Source: Vitrella brassicaformis
Taxonomy: Eukaryota; Sar; Vitrellaceae
DNA: 64,000 bases
Assembly (NCBI GenBank): GCA_001179505.1
Contig: CDMY01000412.1
Span: 20,036-84,035, forward strand
Direction of reading: 5' to 3'
The translations under genes were made by a program, and so were the position numbers. This document shows, piece after piece, positions 34,885-45,163 of this stretch. Within the stretch, counting starts at the first letter, position 1, and each line of letters begins with the position of its first letter. The notes under the pieces are model-generated. The model was not told the DNA's origin. It searched no databases and worked only from the letters and a program-made list of their open reading frames with translations.

Positions 34885-35666
34885 ATGATGAAGCTATCTG
34901 CTGTCTGCCTGCTGTGTGTGGCGGCCCTCGTGTCCGCTGCTGCCGAGTCGCATCCCTTGTCGGTCGTTGAGGGTTCACACCACTTTCTGGAGATGAAGAG
35001 GGACCTGCAGGACCGTGTGCCCATGCCCATGCCCATGCCGAAACCTCAGCCTGAAGATGACGGCAAGGAGGTACGCAGGACAGAAAGGAGGGCCAGCAAA
35101 CTGCTGTTGTGTCGCGGGATGGGACCACTGTGTGTGTGTGTGTTTGTGTCAGATGAAGAGGGACCTGCAGGACCGTGTGCCGATGCCCGTGCCGAGGCCT
35201 GAGCCTGAAGATGACGGCAAGGAGGTAGGCGGAGGGAGCCAGCAAACTGCTGCTGTGTCGGCCGAATGAGACCACTCTCTGTGTGTGTGTGTGTGTGTGC
35301 CTGCGTGTGGCAGAGTGGCGGTCCCGCCCGTGCGCTCCAGGAGCCTGACAACAAGCCCCTGCCGGAGCCCAAGCCCAAGCCCGTCGAGGCAGCCCCCGAG
35401 GGCGTCTTCCAGCCCATGCCCGTTCCCATTCCCGACGTGAGAGAGTGATGACACGCACAGAGAGCCACGCTGTCACTTGACCTCTGCCTTGTGTGTGATA
35501 TGATCAGGGCCGCCTTCGCGGGCTGAAAAAGCTCAAGGAGGCCGGTGAGCCCAGAGAGGACCACATACACATTTTGTGCTCATTCCATTCGTCTCTGTAT
35601 GTGTTTTCAGATGTCCCTCGCCAGGATGAGGATGATCCCATGCCCAAGCCCTGCCCCGGCTGCTAG
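34885..35666 (+). CDS. Small secreted Pro-rich protein with duplicated exons
   Basis: The start MMKLSAVCLLCVAALVSAAA is a clear signal peptide (ATG at 34885, a second ATG in frame directly after). The mature part is short and Pro/Lys/Glu-rich. Two successive exons encode nearly the same peptide, MKRDLQDRVPMP followed by a Pro-rich stretch and PEDDGKE, at about 34994-35070 and 35152-35225. A third Pro-rich exon (EPDNKPLPEPKPKPVE) and short exons ending KPCPGC follow, with a stop at 35664-35666. It is probably secreted or routed through the endomembrane system. No domain is recognised. Its start codon is only 9 bases from the start codon of the divergent SRA-SET gene, so the two 5' UTRs must overlap or one start is wrong. 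Confidence 0.7.
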
Positions 35667-36975
35667 TCAAGACGGGTAGGGGGATGCACACGTAATGGGA
35701 CAAGAGGGTTTGTTGCTTGTGGATAGATCGGTAGCCTGGCCGTCAATGTTTGTGGGATGGCAGGGCCATGCCTGGCTTGGCTCTCACCCTTCTTTGTCTG
35801 TCGGCATGACATGTGTGGATAACCACGTTGGGTTGCATCGGTGTGATGCGTGTTGCTCAACTGGCTGGGAGCTTTGCATCTTCTCAGCCTAATTAGTCAG
35901 TCAGCCACACACGAGAGGGAGGAGATGTCCAGTCCACAGGCACGTCAGGGCAGGGCAGCACATGTCGATCGGCATTATTTATCTTTACTTAGTGTGGCTC
36001 CATTCCATTTATACGAATATGTACATGCAGTGCAGTACATGGCTCTGTGTCTCTAGTTGCGTGTCCGCCTGCCTCCCTGCCTCCCTCCCTGCCTGTCTTG
36101 TGTGATACAAATGGCATCGCCTGTGTACATGTGTGTGTACGTGTGCATAAGCAAACCTGCACGTGTACCGTCGCTGCCCTGCGAGTTGTGTGTGGGTGTG
36201 TGTGCTGCTGGCGTGCCTGGGGAATGGGTGGATGGGGGCGTTTCCGTCGATATGGACTGACTTGTTTTTAAGTCGAGGTGACATCTGTAAGGTGGGTGGT
36301 ATTTGATGAGAGCGGAGCGGCAACATCGTAGCCAATGGGCTATTTCTGTGCGTGGTATCCAACCCAGTTAGCCTGCCCCCCTCGTTTCGTTGTCGATAAC
36401 CATGGATACCAATCTAGATGCCCCATGTCTACGGATGCGCATGAGGGCAACGGGGGAAGCGAAAAGCACATGATGTGCATCTTCGGTACGTACACCGTGT
36501 CGTCGGCTGGGTGTTTCCCCCAGCGACTGACTGACAAAGTCGCTGGGGGGTGGCGGAATGAATTTTCGTGAACTTTTGGTCAAGTGGAAAAGGGACATGT
36601 AGATAGCCGTCCGTCCATGTGCAGGTCTGTATGCTCGTCTCATGTGTGCGTGTTGTTTATAGTGAATGAATGCGAGACTTTCTTATTTGCATCAAAGGAC
36701 TTGTTTGCAGATTCAGCAGTGGGCATCGGCACGAACCATTGAGTGACAAGTATCGATGACATCGAGTCAGGTCGGACACGAATGTGCATGAGCTTCACTG
36801 TCAAACCACCACATCGCCCACACCCCGATCATTCAAACCGTCCATCTGCCAGCCCTTCTCACCCGGGGCACCCCCACATCTACATTCGTAGCTGGGGCTG
36901 CGTGTGGCCACACACAGAGAGGGAAGGCACGAAAAACCCCACGCACACGCACCAGATCGACCAGCTAGCCTGCCT
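35667..36975. other. Intergenic region between convergent genes
   Basis: About 1.3 kb between the stops of the secreted protein gene and the plastid-type gene. It includes simple repeats (CTGCCTCCCTGCCTCCC near 36070) and an imperfect inverted repeat around 36510-36550 (CCCCCAGCGACT and its complement AGTCGCTGGGGG). The latter could form a hairpin in RNA. No gene seen. Confidence 0.55.
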
Positions 36976-39580
36976 CTATCTGTATGAAGTGACAATGTCC
37001 TTCAAGTTGTCGACAGTGATGGTCTTGGGTTTGGCCTCGGCCCATATGCGCGGCTCCGACACGCGCAGCCTCTCCGCGGCCGTCTCGGTGTCGTGTGTGG
37101 ACGCCTCCCACGCTATCGCCTCGCCCACCTGCCGCATCTCGGTCCAGACCTTCTTGGCGTCGCCCACCTGGATCTGAGGCACCACACTGCACTCACACAC
37201 ACACGCACACACACACACACACACAGACGAGGGATGGGTGAGGGATGATGGGTGTCGCTGCCTGGCCTGCTTACTCACGTGGTGAGTTTGTTGAGGAAGG
37301 CGTCTTCGGTGTATGTCTCGTCGTCATACACGATCATCATGGAGTCGGCGAAGCTCTTGTCGCGGCCATCACCTCCCGTTGTGCCCACCTCGGGAGTCAA
37401 CTCCTCCTGCACACAACACACACACACACACACCCACACCCAGCACGATGCTTGCTGCTTGCAGGCAGCTCTTTCCTCTCCCTGCTCATTGTGTGGCGCA
37501 GCGCACCTCCTTGACTTCTTCTTTTCGCTCCTGCTGTTTGAAGGACGTCTGCATCTCCTTGAACTTGGTGGGGAGCTTCGTCTTCTGCCGCCCAATGGCC
37601 GCCCCGCCGCCTATCGACATGGATGGCTGGGATGTCTGCACGCACATGGGGAACAGAAATATACATGTACCACCTACCCATGTGTAAACGGCGTGCGTGT
37701 ATGCTGCGGTGTGGTACTTACCATCTCCCATTTGAGGTAGAGTGTGGTGGCGAGCTCGGGCTCCTCCACCTTCTCGCCTCGCTTGATGGCTGGATCAATG
37801 TTGATCAGACAGACAGACAGACAGACAGAGAGACAGACAGAGGGTCAGCCACACATTTTGCCGTTCCTTCCCTCCCTCCCCATCACACCCCATCGATGCA
37901 TGCCCACTGATTGCTTACCGATTTCTTCCTGTATTCGTTTGAGGTTCTCCTTGGCCCTCTCGTTCTGCTGGCTGACGACCACCTGCTTCCTCTGGCGCTT
38001 GGTCATCATCTTCCACTGCGACAGCTCCTCATAACGAGACAAGTCTGCACACACAGACATGGGCGAAGATGTGGGTGGTTGCATGCTCATTCATTGTGTG
38101 GGTACGCGTCACGCTCACACGCACCTCTTGGTGGTGGGGGCTGTGCGCCCTCCTGCATCCACTCGTCATACATTTCCTGGATGCGGCCGATCAGTGCCGT
38201 CCGCCGGTAGGGCGCCTCAAACAGCGACTCTGCCATTCATGACACACACCCACACGCAGATGGACGAGGGAAGATGCTTCATCGCCTCTCTAATGCCCTC
38301 CTGTTTCTTGGCTTACCGATGTTGTCTCGTGTTGGCCTCTCGTAGCTCGGGTCGGTGCTCATGAGCAGTGCCTCGTACATGGCCTCGTCAGCCGACAAAG
38401 GACGCTCAGCTATGCTAAACGCCTGAATGAGCCAACCACACACATACACGGAGGAACGTAGGCATGTGGCCGCCCTCTTGCAATCGATGATACGCCGCGA
38501 ATGAGAGTACCTCTCTGTTTGGGACAGTGTCAGGCTGGTCGATCCCTTCGTATATGGCCTGTGGGATGGTCGGCAGGTCGTCGAGGATCCTGTAACGCTC
38601 CCACATTGACGGATCCCGAAACTCATCCAACTACACACACAACACACACAACACACACAATATGAGCGCATGCACGGTCTCTTTTGCACCCTCCCGCCGC
38701 CTGCTCACCGTGCCGCCGACTTGCTGCCTATCCAGCGCCATCGTCCGGATTTGTTTAAACTTCTGGTGGGCGATGCGCTCGAGCTTGTCGGCCTGCTTCT
38801 CCTCCCACACCTGATCGATCACGTCGTATCGGTACGACGGCTGCAGCTCATCTGCCTCCCCCTTGCTGCTCAAGGCCATCCGCAGCCGACGCGCCACCGC
38901 AGCTGACTCGAGGCAGTCCTGCTCCTCGGCGATGGACTCGATCTTGCCGATCAGACTCTCAACCTCACTATCGCCCGCCAGGCGTTCAAGGGCTGACGAG
39001 CTGCCCTTGGGGTCACGCAAGGCAGCCAAAAGCTCTTGCATCTTAGCTGCGTGGTCAGCACATACACAGGGATGGGCAGTGGAAGAGTGGTCGAGTCTCT
39101 GGGTGCCTGTGGGTCTGTACCGTCGTTGAGTATGTCCATTGTGTCGTCGACGGGCAGGACAGTGTACTCTGGCGGCGCATCATAGTACAGCTGGGGGGAG
39201 GGGTGGTACCAGGTGGGCGTCCTGTTGATGTCAGACGGCGCCTTCTGAAACACACACACACACGACCACACTCAGAAAGATGCGGCCGATGATCCGATGA
39301 TGCATCATCTCCCACTGATCTACATGCATCTGCATGTGCTGCGCTGCCTGCTTGCCCCACCCACCTTCCTTGGTCTGAATTTGTTCTGCTTCTTGGCGCC
39401 CTTGAGCTGCACTCGTGACGACATCATGACTGTCGATGGAGGGCGGCCGGCATCTGCCCTCCTCCTCAGCGCAAGCGAGCGATCAAGGGCAAGACGGGTT
39501 GGGGAAAGCAGAAAGGCCGCCGAAGGCGCGACGAATGACGCGAGCGTCACCAGCGCCGCCGCCATCGCCTGGATGGGCAT
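36976..39580 (-). CDS. Plastid-type protein with bipartite leader, function unknown
   Basis: About eleven exons. The start ATG at 39578-39580 gives MPIQAMAAALVTLASFVAPS and then AAFLLSPTRLALDRSLALRR. This is a signal peptide with Phe just after the likely cleavage site and a basic, Ser-rich transit-like part. An upstream in-frame stretch lacks an ATG. The mature protein has soluble helical segments, e.g. ALERLAGDSEVESLIGKIES, YDVIDQVWEEKQADKLERIA and LSQWKMMTKRQRKQVVVSQQ. Near the C-terminus is AKKVWTEMRQVGEAIAWEAS, and it ends LKDIVTSYR (stop 36976-36978). I do not recognise a family. Composition suggests a stromal or plastid-peripheral structural or RNA-associated protein, but that is a guess. 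It is head to head with a coiled-coil gene, 165 bases apart. Confidence 0.75.
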
Positions 39581-39675
39581 CTTCTCACAGATGGAGAGGG
39601 GCGGACGCCGCAGCGCTGTCACAGCCCGTCTGTGCTTCTGTTTTACCTCTTCTTTTCCTTTGGTCTGCTTGGCTT

Positions 39676-39695
39676 AGCTCGCAGATTAGCTCGCA
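39676..39695 (+). promoter_or_regulatory. Tandem AGCTCGCA octamers in divergent promoter
   Basis: Two exact copies, 39676-39683 and 39688-39695, each preceded by TT (TTAGCTCGCA). They sit in the 165-base gap between the plastid-type gene (minus) and a coiled-coil gene (plus), about 50-70 bases from the plus start codon. This is the densest example of the motif in the window. Promoter role inferred. Confidence 0.45.
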
Positions 39696-39745
39696 AATTG
39701 TAAACTCAAATTCTGTGAATCAATTGATTGCAAGAAGACCAACAG

Positions 39746-40194
39746 ATGGAGGAAGCGCCGGTTCATTTGGATGCGTCGGGTGTGCTGCGAGAGGTGGACG
39801 AGCTGCACGCCTCGTTCATCGCCGCCCGACGTCGGTGTGACGAGCTGCAGAAGCAGATCCGGGAGGGAGATGGGCGCCACAAAGATCTGCTCGCCATCAT
39901 ACAAGACAAAGACAAAGGCACGCCATTGACACACACACCACCGACACACTGCAGTGGCTGCTGATTCACACCTCTCTTTTTCTCTCTCTCTGTGCGTGTG
40001 TGGATGTCAGAGCTGGGTGTGTTGTGTTCGTTGGCTGGTCGGGCGGATGCCGTGGAGGCGCACGAGAAGAGCTTCATCGAGACATCAGCGGCCCTCCACG
40101 ATCAGCTCACTCAGAGGGACCGACAGATGGCCAACCTCAACAAACAACACGATGCACAAATCAATGCACTCCAGCAGCAACACAACAAGAAGGT

Positions 40195-40226
<32 letters not shown>

Positions 40227-41147
40227 GAGAGAGAGAGACACAGGGCAGATGCAGCCATTGACCTCCCTCCTTCTCTCTCTCTGTCCGTGTAGGTGAGTGA
40301 GTTGTCTGACGAGCTGATGCGTGTGCGTGAGGCTGAGTCCACACTCGCGGCGCAGCTCACCCACACCAAACAGCAACTCAACCACACACACCACAAGTAA
40401 ATGAGTGTCGCGTGTGTGTCGTGTTTGTATGAGAGCAGCACAGCACAATGTGTGTGTGTGCAGGTATGAGTCGGTGTGTGTGGAGGTGTCTCGCTGCCGT
40501 GACGCCATCAAGCAGAGAGACGCCGACATGCGAGCACGCGAGCAGCAACACGCACAGCAGCTGCAGGCAAGTCGCTCAGACACACAGAACACAGGCACAC
40601 AGGCAGGCAGGCAGCCATCGATGGATGGAAGGATGGATCACGTGTGTGTGCGTGAATCAGGATCGTGATCGTGTGCATGCCGAGCAGCGTGATCAGTACG
40701 AAAAGTCGCTGCTCGACATGTCGGCCAAAATGACCTCTTGGTAGACATACACACACACACACACAGGGAGAGGCAGATCGACAGGCAGCAGTGGCTGTGT
40801 TTGTGTTGTGTGTGCAGCAACTCTGATGTCATCAAGAAGCGATGCAATGCCCTCAAGGCACACCACACCCAACACACGCATAGACCGACCAGCGCATGAA
40901 TGCTTGTGTGTGCACGTGTCATGTGTCCATCAGGTTGAGTTGGACGACAGGAAACGCAGATTGGATGTGGCCGAGACGGACAATGAGCGACTCAAGAAGC
41001 GGTCAGGATGGAGAAAGCAAATGGATGGATGGATGGATGGAGAAATGTGTGTGTGAGTACACGGTATGCAGTTTGAAGGATTTGGAGGGCCTGTGCCGTA
41101 CGAAGGGCATCAACATGCTCAACACAGCCGGCTTCGGGGGACGGTGA
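39746..41147 (+). CDS. Coiled-coil protein, function unknown
   Basis: Eight small exons from ATG 39746 (MEEAPVHLDASGVLREVDEL) to the stop at 41145-41147. Almost all is predicted coiled coil: ARRRCDELQKQIREGDGRHK, LHDQLTQRDRQMANLNKQHD, VSELSDELMRVREAEST, YESVCVEVSRCRDAIKQRDA and VELDDRKRRLDVAETDNERL. A short non-helical end follows, DLEGLCRTKGINMLNTAGFG. About 270 residues. The length and pattern resemble small basal-body, flagellar or cytoskeletal coiled-coil proteins, but no family is identified. Introns carry long (CA)n blocks next to donors, e.g. at 40194-40220. Confidence 0.75.
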
Positions 41148-41282
41148 TGCCAGAGTGTGATGTGTACGGACAGACAAAACACAACGCGCACTTTGCGTGA
41201 CAGCCAGACAGATCTATACCAACACGCTCACCACACACACAGGCGGCGGCGGGGGACGGTGATGCCAGAGTGTGATATGTAC
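41136..41282. repeat. Short direct duplication at a gene 3' end
   Basis: The 32-base segment 41136-41167, containing GGTGATGCCAGAGTGTGAT, recurs at 41251-41282 with one mismatch, 115 bases apart. The first copy overlaps the last codons and stop of the coiled-coil gene; the second is downstream. It looks like a local tandem duplication of the 3' end. Confidence 0.75.
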
Positions 41283-41560
41283 TGTATGGACACACACACA
41301 ACGCACACAGTAACACAGACACGCGAGACAGCGAGACAGACACACGAGTAATGTTCATCCATGGACGGACAGACGGACAGTGTTGAAATCGCAACGTGTC
41401 TGTGAATGGGTGAATGAGTGACAGAGACCTCTTCTACTTGAGGCTTCAGGATGCATTCAGTGAACAATCGTCCACCACAAAGCCCTCCACAAAATACACG
41501 CCTTCATGGGCCAGACAGCACAGCACCACATAGCGAAGCCCTTACGACACGCCCGCCTCG

Positions 41561-43044
41561 CTAATGCATTGGGGCTCCAGCAGTGGCGTTGCCGTGCGTG
41601 GTGTTGAATTCCATGCCGGGCGCGGCCAAGGAGTTTTCGCCGAGGCAGTTGGTGACGTTGTAGACCTTCTCGTTGGCCTCTCTGAGGGTGGTGCCGTTCT
41701 CAGCCTCGCACGTCATGCTCTGGAACTTGTACCCGCCTGCTCGCACGGAGGAAGGGGCCAAGTAAGGGAACGAGAAGCTTTCTTTGCTTAACAATCGTGT
41801 CATTTTACCTTGGTCTGGGCCGCAGCACAGCCCTCCACAGTCCTCGGTTTTCTTGCACGAGTGCAGGCTGCCGTCGTCATGCTTGAAGCAGCGGTACTTT
41901 AACCTGCCGGTGACTCCAGGCGCATCAGTCATCATGCAGTAGCACGCCCCTGAACACATGGCACACCGCAGCCAACCAAGAGGGAGAGAGCGCTCTTCTG
42001 TTGTCCCTCTGCCTCACTTGGCCCCTTCCATGCGTGTGTCTCGTTTGTGGCATTTGCCCCTCTGCCAGCTGGTGTGTCGTCGTGTGGCTGGATGTAGCGG
42101 GCTGACACCTCCCCAAAGCTGGGGGCTATCGAGTTGAGGGCCGCACCCTCCTTCGCCTGCGCCTCCTGGCTCACGTCGGGGCGCATGTGCACAGGCTTGA
42201 ACAGATGCTTAAAGACACCAATGCTGTGCTCATAAGCTGAGAAACCCACACACATACAGATACATGAACGCATAGATATTGTCGGATTGTGCATGTGCGT
42301 GGCCGCTGTCAATGAAGCTCTCAGTCTCCTTGATTGGCTGGAGGAAGCCGGTGCCGAGAACGCCCCGTCTCGGCTTCTGGATCTTGGGGACAGGAGATGT
42401 CTCGTTGGAGTCGGTGGCCGCTGTCTCATTCAAAGCTGCTGTGGAGGCAACGGGGCCTTTCAGCTGCATGAAATCATCAAGAAGAGAGAACACCCGCCAT
42501 TTGCCTGCTCTTCCTCCTGCGCACCATTGTCTTGAGGGCTCGTTGGTTCTCAGGTTGCTTCAGAGAGGAGAGAGCAGTGCTGATTCCACCAAATGGTGTG
42601 ATGCGGGCTTCGGATGGGCGGCGGTCGTCCTCTATGTAGCCCTCCTTAGTGCCGACGGGCAAGGCATCGCGAGGCTCGGGAACCTTGTCCGATATCTTGC
42701 TGTCATCATCATAATCGGTGGACTTGGCGGCGACATCATCACCTTCAGAGGTGCTGTCAGCTGCGGTAGTGTTTGCAGTGTCGGCACTCTCGGCCAGCCC
42801 TGCAGCAGTGTCGTTCAGGGCCTCGTCAGCTGCCGCACTGGGGCCCTGCATGATTGGACACACACAGGCACAGACACGCACACACACCGGGAAATGGGGA
42901 CCATTGCAAAACAATCTGTGAGCTGTGCACCTCCTTCGGCTGAAGCACAACTGCGTGTGAACGCCCCGCGCGTGCCACGCGGAATGCAGCGGAGGCCAAT
43001 GTCGCCAGGAGGACGATGAGGCGCATGGAGAAGGGCACCTTCAT
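41561..43044 (-). CDS. Secreted protein with Cys-rich C-terminal domain
   Basis: The start ATG at 43042-43044 gives MKVPFSMRLIVLLATLASAA, a signal peptide. A long acidic, Ser/Thr/Ala-rich region with several N-glycosylation sequons follows. Then comes a helical segment (AYEHSIGVFKHLFKPVHMR) and a C-terminal Cys-rich region of two exons. The first contains CYCMMTDAPG, KYRCFKHDDGSLHSCKKTED and CGGLCCGPDQG. The second contains SMTCEAENGTTLREANEKV and NCLGEN, with further NxT/S sites. The stop is at 41561-41563. The roughly ten Cys in about 100 residues suggest a disulfide-bonded extracellular module. I do not recognise a named domain. The exon joins near 42230-42300 were not resolved to the base. 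Confidence 0.7.
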
Positions 43045-44503
43045 CTGCCGATGACGGACGGAGAGAATACGGCTCGTTAGATTTCGAGGAAAGGGGCAGA
43101 GGGGAGAGGTGGGGGCAAAAAGGTCGCGGGGCCAGGGTAAATTTTTTTGGGAAGAGATAATTGACAGATGGCATCCATGCACTCGCTTGTCCAAATCGCC
43201 TCCATGAATCTATCCACATATGCCTATGCACAAAGGGCACGCTCACTCATCCGATGAGAACACCCCAGCCCCGTCCATCGCCCCAACACCACGCCATGAC
43301 TGCCTCCCGCCCCTCAAACACAGGCTAGCAGCCCGCACCAATGCAACGGACAAACGAGCACGCAGCCACCCATGCACCCGCCCTCGCCCCCTATCTGACC
43401 ACCCCTGCCTCGTCAACAGCTGCTCAGTCAAGCGGGTGAAGAAGTGCTCCGCCTCCCTCCCCCACACCCCATCGACGGTGACGACCAGAGGGGTGAAGGT
43501 CATGGACCAGGCCAGGGTAAATTTCGTCGTTCTGACATGCGATCTGGACAGTGATTCTTGAGAGTCGCATGTATGTATGACATACAGGGGTAACGACGAT
43601 GGCAGCGGCTTCCCACTCACTCAGATGCTACATCCTCCAATACTCGTCCTGCCTGTCCATATCTCTGTCTGTCAGTGTGTCTGTGCGTGTGCTATGCTAC
43701 AAGCCCGTCTGTGTGCAAGACGCAAAGAGACATAGCAAACGCCGCACAGCGGAAGAGAAACAGACAGACAGACAGACAGACGAGGAAACTGACTGACAGT
43801 GAGGAATGCATACATTTGTGCGACAAATCACTTTCCTGCTGATGAGCATGACTGTCTGCATGAAAGTCCAGTCGTGCACACATACACACACATCAACGAA
43901 CAGTAGAGCAGTGCTGTGTGTTTGGATGTGTGGATGTACACCACACACACACACACACTCACACACATACACATACACACAGAGCACTCGCCCGCTTCCC
44001 ACACACCGACGCATGACAGCCGCCGCGTACACTGATCGCTCCCCAACAGCGCGTAACCACCAAAATGACTTCCCGCACGGCTAGCTGCTCAACTGACTAG
44101 AACAACCCAGTGAAGACCTCTTCTCTGCCTCCACGGTCACCAGCAGCTCAGCAGGGCCACTAGCAGTGGTCGGGCAACCATGCCTGCCTGCCTGCTGTCT
44201 GGCTGCGGGCTCTTGTGTTCCTGTGATTTGCATGCATCACCCCATTGTAAGTATACACTTCAGACGCGAATGTGCATATCACATCCAGCCCTCACCCAGC
44301 GAAAGACCCCAAAACACACACCGCCAGCCCCAATCCCCATCCACCGCACCAGATATCGCGACCCCTTACGCGCACAAACACTGTGAAGTGAAGCAACGCG
44401 TCGAGCTCGCCGCCTTGTTGGAGTTTGACTCACTTTCGACTCACTGAGGCGGCGGGGCGCCTCTGCTGGCCGGCCGCCTCTGGCCCTTGATCCGCGCTTC
44501 AAC
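43045..44503. other. Intergenic region with LINE remnant
   Basis: About 1.45 kb between two minus-strand genes. It contains the reverse transcriptase remnant at 43243-43620 and simple repeats ((CAGA)n near 43760; (CA)n near 43930-43980). Otherwise no coding signal was recognised. Confidence 0.5.
43243..43620 (-). pseudogene. Remnant of a LINE-type reverse transcriptase C-terminus
   Basis: A 125-residue open frame on the minus strand contains FTPLVVTVDGVWGREAEHFF, then LTEQLLTRQGWS, then LRARLSVALVRAASLCLRGG and SWR. The order 'F-x-P-L-V-x-T-x-x-G-x-x-G', a short helix with R-L, a Trp-Ser, and 'R-x-R-L-S-x-x-L-x-R-A-x-x-L-C-L-R-G' is the pattern that ends many non-LTR retrotransposon reverse transcriptases. 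The fragment lacks the catalytic palm motifs (FxDD). It has no endonuclease and no flanking ORF, so it is a 5'-truncated relic, as is usual for LINEs. The assignment is from memory of the motif pattern. Confidence 0.5.
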
Positions 44504-45060
44504 TTATCGCAACCCCAGCCTCTCCTTGAAGCGACAGCACACAGCACACTTGAAGCAATCCGGGCAGACGAGTTGGATGAAGTAGACGAGGACGCCCCCG
44601 CCGACAGCGCAGAGCAGGAGGCCGCCAAACTTGAAAACAGACGCAGACTCCTCACGAAACACGAAGCGGAGTCCGCACATGTACAGCAGCACGAAGAACA
44701 ACAGGTACATAATGGCCCGACATCGCCTGCACAGAGTGTCAAACTCGGCGTCATAGGTCGCGTCGTCCTGATCAATCAACATGCAGTCAATGCTCCAGTC
44801 GGTTTGGGCATACGCGTCGCAGAACCCGTCCTCGTTCTCCTGGGCCACCCCCTTCTCCTCCCTGAAACACAACAAATCAGGGACACACCACCACACTGTC
44901 GCTGATCCCATCCCACGTGCCCACGTGTGCTGCGGACCTACCTCAGACGCTGCCACTCCGCAATGATCATGGCGCTGCGCTGCTCTTCGGCGTGCATCGT
45001 CACCCGACCTTCGGACCGCAGCTGACTATCCTCGTCCTTGAAGTTGCCTTGGAGATCCAT
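44504..45060 (-). CDS. Small two-transmembrane protein with Cys-rich tail
   Basis: Two exons join in phase. Exon 1 (ATG 45058-45060 to about 44942) begins MDLQGNFKDEDSQLRSEGRV. Exon 2 starts with REEKGVAQENEDGFCDAYAQ. Two hydrophobic helices follow, AIMYLLFFVLLYMCGLRFVF and GGLLLCAVGGGVLVYFIQLV. The C-terminus has a Cys cluster, CPDCFKCAVCCRFKERLGLR, which could bind metal or be palmitoylated. About 155 residues. The family is not recognised. The gene is head to head with the GID8-like gene with 103 bases between start codons. The frame also continues upstream of exon 2 without the intron, but the spliced version gives a better N-terminus. Confidence 0.75.
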
Positions 45061-45163
45061 ACTCGTGCGGACGCGGGACCTCAACCAAGTGGAGGGTTGA
45101 GGGTCAGGGTCCGAACCCTGCAGCCCCAACCCTAACAACGTTTCCCTGCAGCCCCTCGGCAGG

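Noticed and set aside
36510-36552. Inverted repeat that could be a bacterial-type terminator
   Set aside because: The hairpin is real, but the genome is eukaryotic and no T-run follows; at most it is an RNA hairpin in a 3' flank.
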